Under the pieces are notes generated by a model, which saw nothing but the letters and a program-made list of their open reading frames with translations, was not told where the DNA came from and searched no databases. From positions 26,710,025 to 26,774,024 of the forward strand of contig OU612070.1 of assembly GCA_914767715.1 (NCBI GenBank): a DNA stretch of 64,000 nt. The letters are read 5' to 3'. How positions within the stretch are numbered: position 1 is the stretch's first letter; every line of letters starts with the position of its first letter. This document shows positions 60,301 through 64,000 of this stretch, one piece after another. Source of the DNA: Membranipora membranacea (taxonomy: Eukaryota > Bryozoa > Gymnolaemata > Cheilostomatida > Membraniporidae). The translations under genes were made by a program, and so were the position numbers.

Positions 60301-61563
60301 CTCAGATTAGCACAACAAAATAGGTTTTACAAAATAATTATGTTAAATTCTATTCATCAGATCTCACAGGACATCTTGATTAGTCACTTGCGACCGCTTG
60401 GTGGGGCCTCATAAGACGTAATTTGAGGCACCCTTAATTTGTTGTAAGACATGCAGTTTGTCATCATAAGGCAGTTTGACAGGTTGCAGAGATGTCTTGA
60501 GACGACTTTAAATGTTGGGAGGCAGTCTTGAAATGTTTCAAGGCAGATTTGAGGCCAAATCGCTGTGGTTTCAATGAGCTCAAGCTGAGTAATCACCTCT
60601 TGGATCGCCCTCAAAGCCCATTCCCATGTAAAGAGATAGCACTGATATCTCAAAGACATCTGCCGCCACCAGGAAATGCACACAGGCCACTTTACACAAA
60701 GTTTGGATGACAACCGGTCAGACAGGCTAGGTCAGGGCAAAACAAGAGGTATGCCCCTGGTTTGAAGAGCCTCAAAATTAGCTCAGGCCGACCCACTGAA
60801 CTATAGTGAATGTATAGATCAAAAAACAATCTGACATATAAAACCAACTGAATTAGTTGGAGACCATTTACCTCCGACTTTCATGGAACACATGTCATGT
60901 AACTTCATAGCTGAATTATTTTTGTCATGTATCTGCTCATTTAGTTAGCTTATTCACTGCTCAGATTTCTCTGCAAAAAACCATCCCTGCTCTGTATACA
61001 GATAAATAACTGTACTGAGGTAGTGCCTTGGAATCATGAGATTAATTTTACAGTAGTGAGCACGCCCTCTAAACGCTGCATTATACATCATACTTTCCAT
61101 GCATACTAAACAAGAGAGGCCTTCACTTAGTGTAAAATGTAAACAGGGCCCCAATGATGAGAGAAGACTTCACAGGTGAGTTGCAACAGCTGAAGTTCTA
61201 CTCTACTTATTACTTTCTACTACTTTCTACTTGACTGATTGACTATGTCTACTCTATGTGAATTAAGTTCTCAACGAGAAAAAACAAATCATCTGCTATT
61301 AGAGATGAATGAAGTTAAGAACAATTACACCCAGGTGAGGTCAAGCTAATGGGTTATTTGATCTGTAAGTGGGGACTGTCAATATATATATATTATATAA
61401 TAGATTGAATATATATGAAGTCATCATCATCTGTCTGTCCGTCTCTACTAGTCAACTAACTAATTATGATTGAGATGCAGTTACTCCTGTCCATGCAAAC
61501 AGTAATGACTTCTAGTTTGCTCTCTCATGATATGAAGTTTATAGTAGTTTGTTTATTTCCAAG
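54301..61563. other. Repeat-rich stretch with no recognised gene
   Basis: Local duplications: 55320-55530 with 59575-59790; 55735-55850 with 56605-56715; 56460-56600, 57110-57245 and 57590-57800; 57958-58045 with 58216-58300. An 11-base G run lies at 55136-55146. A SINE-like element starts near 56835. A (ta)n run lies at 61381-61402. No conserved protein was recognised. Confidence 0.6.
56820..57060 (+). mobile_element. Possible tRNA-derived SINE
   Basis: The text gggttgctggttccaatcccaatcactac (about 56862-56890) contains a good B box (ggttccaatcc) at tRNA-like spacing after a weak A-box region near 56830. It is followed by ctgctcgatgaggtgagctctactgacag and a body ending in gctgtaaagatagctggatag..ttaataaaaagtgatt, the typical layout of a SINE with an AT-rich end. 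Confidence 0.5.
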
Positions 61564-61859
61564 TTTTCCTAAAGATATGGACACCCAAGTCCAGAGGTGT
61601 AAAAACATGAGCATAGGTGAAGAAAATCTTCCACTGAAAGCTGTGCTATGCTCTGACCACTTCACGCCCGACCGATTCACGAAAACGGGCAAGTTCCACC
61701 GTGGTAAGCATGTCTTACCGACAATAACAACGGCTGGTAAACGTCGCTGTGGTGCAGTTCTTCAGCCTAAAACCCAGACACTGAGAAAGCTGCCAATCTC
61801 AAGAAACCTGAAATTTGTAAGTAGCCAACTACAGTTTTTCAAAGTATGCAGTGTATAAA

Positions 61860-62417
61860 GGGTAACTGTAAATTGCTGAACAGGCTGAACAGACTGAACA
61901 GCTGAATAGATTTTCTCAGACTACTATTTGTTTGATTCTTCACATGATTGGCTAATTTTGCATAAGCATGGACAATTCTTTATATTCTTCTCATTAAATT
62001 ATTTATTTTAGGTTTGCATTCACCTTGGTTTCTTTCAATTTTATTCACACTAAATTTTTCGTCGTTACACTACTAGTGAATGGATGGAAAGTAGCCTCCC
62101 CCCTCCCCCTATAAACAAAGCTTGTTAAGACTGGCTAGATGGAAGGTTGAGCTGGATAATGTTTCTGGTGTCCAATTTCCAGAACACCATCAGATTTGGT
62201 CAGAAATGGCACATTGATTGCTTCATTTGCTTGTCCTAAATTGGTTATATTAGGTGCCAACAGGAACTTAGTGACTCATCAAATCATTTGGTTAAGAGTA
62301 ATGTGTTTGAGAAGTGATAGTGACCCACAGAAATGACTACAAATAATGATGTTAGTCTGAAAAATTCTGTTCAGCTGTTCAGTCCGTTCAGCCTGTTCAG
62401 CAATTTACAGTTACCGC
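61860..62417. mobile_element. hAT-like MITE with about 60-bp inverted ends
   Basis: The left end (ggtaactgtaaattgctgaacagg, 61861-) and the right end (complement, finishing cagttacc at 62415) are inverted for about 60 bases with few changes. The direct repeat tgtataaa lies on both sides (61852-61859 and 62418-62425), an 8-bp target duplication. It sits in the intron right after the THAP exon. A diverged hairpin element is nested inside near 62085-62140. Confidence 0.8.
62085..62140. mobile_element. Diverged short hairpin element, third copy
   Basis: aaacaaagcttgttaagact followed by ggctag (about 62113-62138) matches the right arm of the perfect hairpin at 19404-19467 with two changes. The left side keeps only gtagcctc (from about 62091). 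It lies inside the MITE at 61860-62417. Confidence 0.55.
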
Positions 62418-64000
62418 TGTATAAACTACATGTATAACTCACTTTAAATGCCTTCTTGAAGATCATCATACTTACTCCCAATATATTGTCCTTTGAAATT
62501 CGGCTGTTGCACCGTGCTTCCTTACCTCCAGTCAGTAGCCTATTCTGCTCTAATAAAATCATTCTTTCTACTTGTCATCAGCAAGCTCCTTTGTTACCTC
62601 ATCATTCATTACCAAACCAAACCACTACATCATCACACAATCTGAACAGGGTAAGCCAAATAGTTATCTAGAAGTCACTTTGATAGTTGTATCGTCCCTT
62701 TTTTGAGGACATACATCTTTTCGGAAATATTTCTAGACACTTCAGTTTACTTCCATTTGATTTGTTAAGGTTCCTATTTCATCATTGTGTTCATTGTCAT
62801 AACTTGTTTGTCAGGTACTGTGTCAAGATAATTTAAATTGAATGACGTCTCAACATTATCTGCATAAGCAAAAATTATTGTCACAACATATTGAATGTCT
62901 ATGCATTACTCTCACCAGGGTATATCAACATCATCAATGAAACTGGTTATGGCATCTCCGTCACCTACTCAAACTATTACTGTCCTTATCAAGCCTATTA
63001 CCAACTCTATATCATCCATGCAAACAAAGACTACTCAACTACAAGTAACTTGGTTCTATCTGCCAAACCTAACCTCTGAACTCATAATGCAGCCACTATG
63101 GTAAGTTTGTTTCCAAGTCCAACTTCACCTTTACTGGCTCTATATCAAAGCAGTTTGTTGAACAAGAAAGTTAATGGAGAAACAAACTTTAGATTTTTAT
63201 GAATCGTCCCCCCTCATTGTACCGGGAAATACACCGTATTGGTCTTAATATAAGACTTCTCCTTTGTCATATCAGTATCTCTTACTCTCAATCATCAGCA
63301 GTTGCAGTATTCAAAACTCCTCATCACACCAAACCAAACAATCAAAATTTCATCAGAGGTGAACAGGGTAAGAAAAATCAAATATCAAATTGAACCTTGT
63401 TATTGCATTTGAATGCCTTTAAATGTTGATATATGGTTTGAAATCTGTTAAATGAAGGTTAAAAGTTTGTGCTCATTTGTTTTTAGAACAAGTCATGACG
63501 GTAAACGCCTTGCCAAGGGTGCTCTCCTGTTCATGGCTGTTGGCATAAATGTACACCTCAAAATTCCGTTAGGTTATTTCTTGGTTAAGGGCATCTCCGC
63601 TGTTCAACAAGCTGATTATATCAGAGAGTGCCTTCATTTAATTCATGGGACTGGGGCCAAAGTTGTGACATTCACCTGTGATGTTCCTGACCTTCACAAA
63701 CCCTGCTGACAACACTGAGATTTGTGTGATACTAGATGCATGCCACATGCTAAAACTACACAGGAATGCGTGGGGGAAACTCCAGCTCATGTACAATGAC
63801 AGCGATGAGGTAACATATCCACGTATCATTTAGATCTTTAGATTGTTTCATGTGTGGATGTGTTTGTATTGATCTCATTACTGACGATCACTATGACTAC
63901 TATCAATATGGATGATAAAATTGCTAACTTATCCTTATCCTTATAATGTTGTTTTCTCAGATTTGTCATAGCGTTACACAAATTAAATATATTGTTACTG

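Larger units (their letters stand above)
61564..63809 (+). pseudogene. THAP9/P-element-like transposase gene, damaged, 3' end outside window
   Basis: The exon at 61564-61816 carries the second half of a THAP zinc finger: FPKDMDTQ, VLCSDHFTPDRF and LPTI, with the CxxHF ligands (gtaagt donor at 61817). The exon with the first Cys pair was not found. Small Ser/Thr/Pro-rich exons probably lie near 62582-62649 and 63300-63368 (both end aacagg|gtaag). At 63487-63809 is the transposase core: LLFMAVGINVHLKIPLGYFL, GAKVVTFTCD with a catalytic-type Asp, then a stop. In another frame follow NPADNTEICVILDACHMLKL and HRNAWGK. About 30 residues usually between these blocks are missing, so a deletion shifted the frame. 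The family gave rise to domesticated THAP9; here decay is more likely than domestication. Confidence 0.75.

Overview
This is animal nuclear DNA, AT-rich, with short exons, GT..AG introns of a few hundred bases to about 1.5 kb, many small inverted-repeat elements and decayed LINEs. The mix of genes points to a marine invertebrate, most likely a lophotrochozoan such as a mollusc or brachiopod: a vertebrate-like xanthine dehydrogenase, a local expansion of intronless nicotinic-type Cys-loop receptors, and an invertebrate-type sulfotransferase. The taxon is an inference; no sequence here fixes it.

Layout. (1) 413-18617, plus strand: xanthine dehydrogenase. Thirty exons join in phase into 1,308 codons plus stop; only the first exon, with the start codon, lies before the window. 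Its introns hold at least five fold-back or MITE-like elements, a tRNA-derived SINE and a 14-bp minisatellite. (2) 20935-30933 and 43498-46260: a birth-and-death cluster of single-exon Cys-loop receptor genes, almost all on the minus strand. Two are intact (20935-22338 and 43498-44913). One is nearly intact but has a nonsense codon just after the signal peptide and a loop C deletion (29548-30933). Two are clear pseudogenes (23725-25145 and 26589-28017). There are also 5' scraps (near 25.4 kb and perhaps 42.3 kb) and one truncated copy in inverted orientation (45841-46260). The first and fourth genes, and the third and fifth, share flanking DNA, so whole segments were duplicated. (3) 31534-35180, plus: a WDR81-like gene fragment covering the BEACH domain and following region. 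Its splice sites are in phase, but it has three in-frame stops and a large internal deletion, and it ends in two tandem arrays that multiply splice donors. (4) 35535-40429, plus: two degraded copies of a PAPS-dependent sulfotransferase-like gene. (5) 37.1-37.6 kb (minus) and 41.0-41.6 kb (plus): LINE reverse transcriptase remnants. (6) 46.3-61.5 kb: about 15 kb in which I recognise no gene, made of local duplications, inverted pairs and a SINE. (7) 61564-63809, plus: a THAP9/P-element-like transposase gene, cut by the window end and carrying an internal deletion with a frameshift; a MITE with an apparent 8-bp target-site duplication sits in its intron.

The genes do not form a pathway. The window reads as one conserved housekeeping gene beside a region of very active local duplication and decay. 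I found no clearly new molecular system. The most unusual signals are a family of tiny perfect hairpins, one with an 8-bp target-site duplication; the tandem multiplication of splice donors in the WDR81 fragment; two WDR81 stop codons sitting exactly at conserved tryptophans; and an upstream motif at constant distance from several receptor genes.
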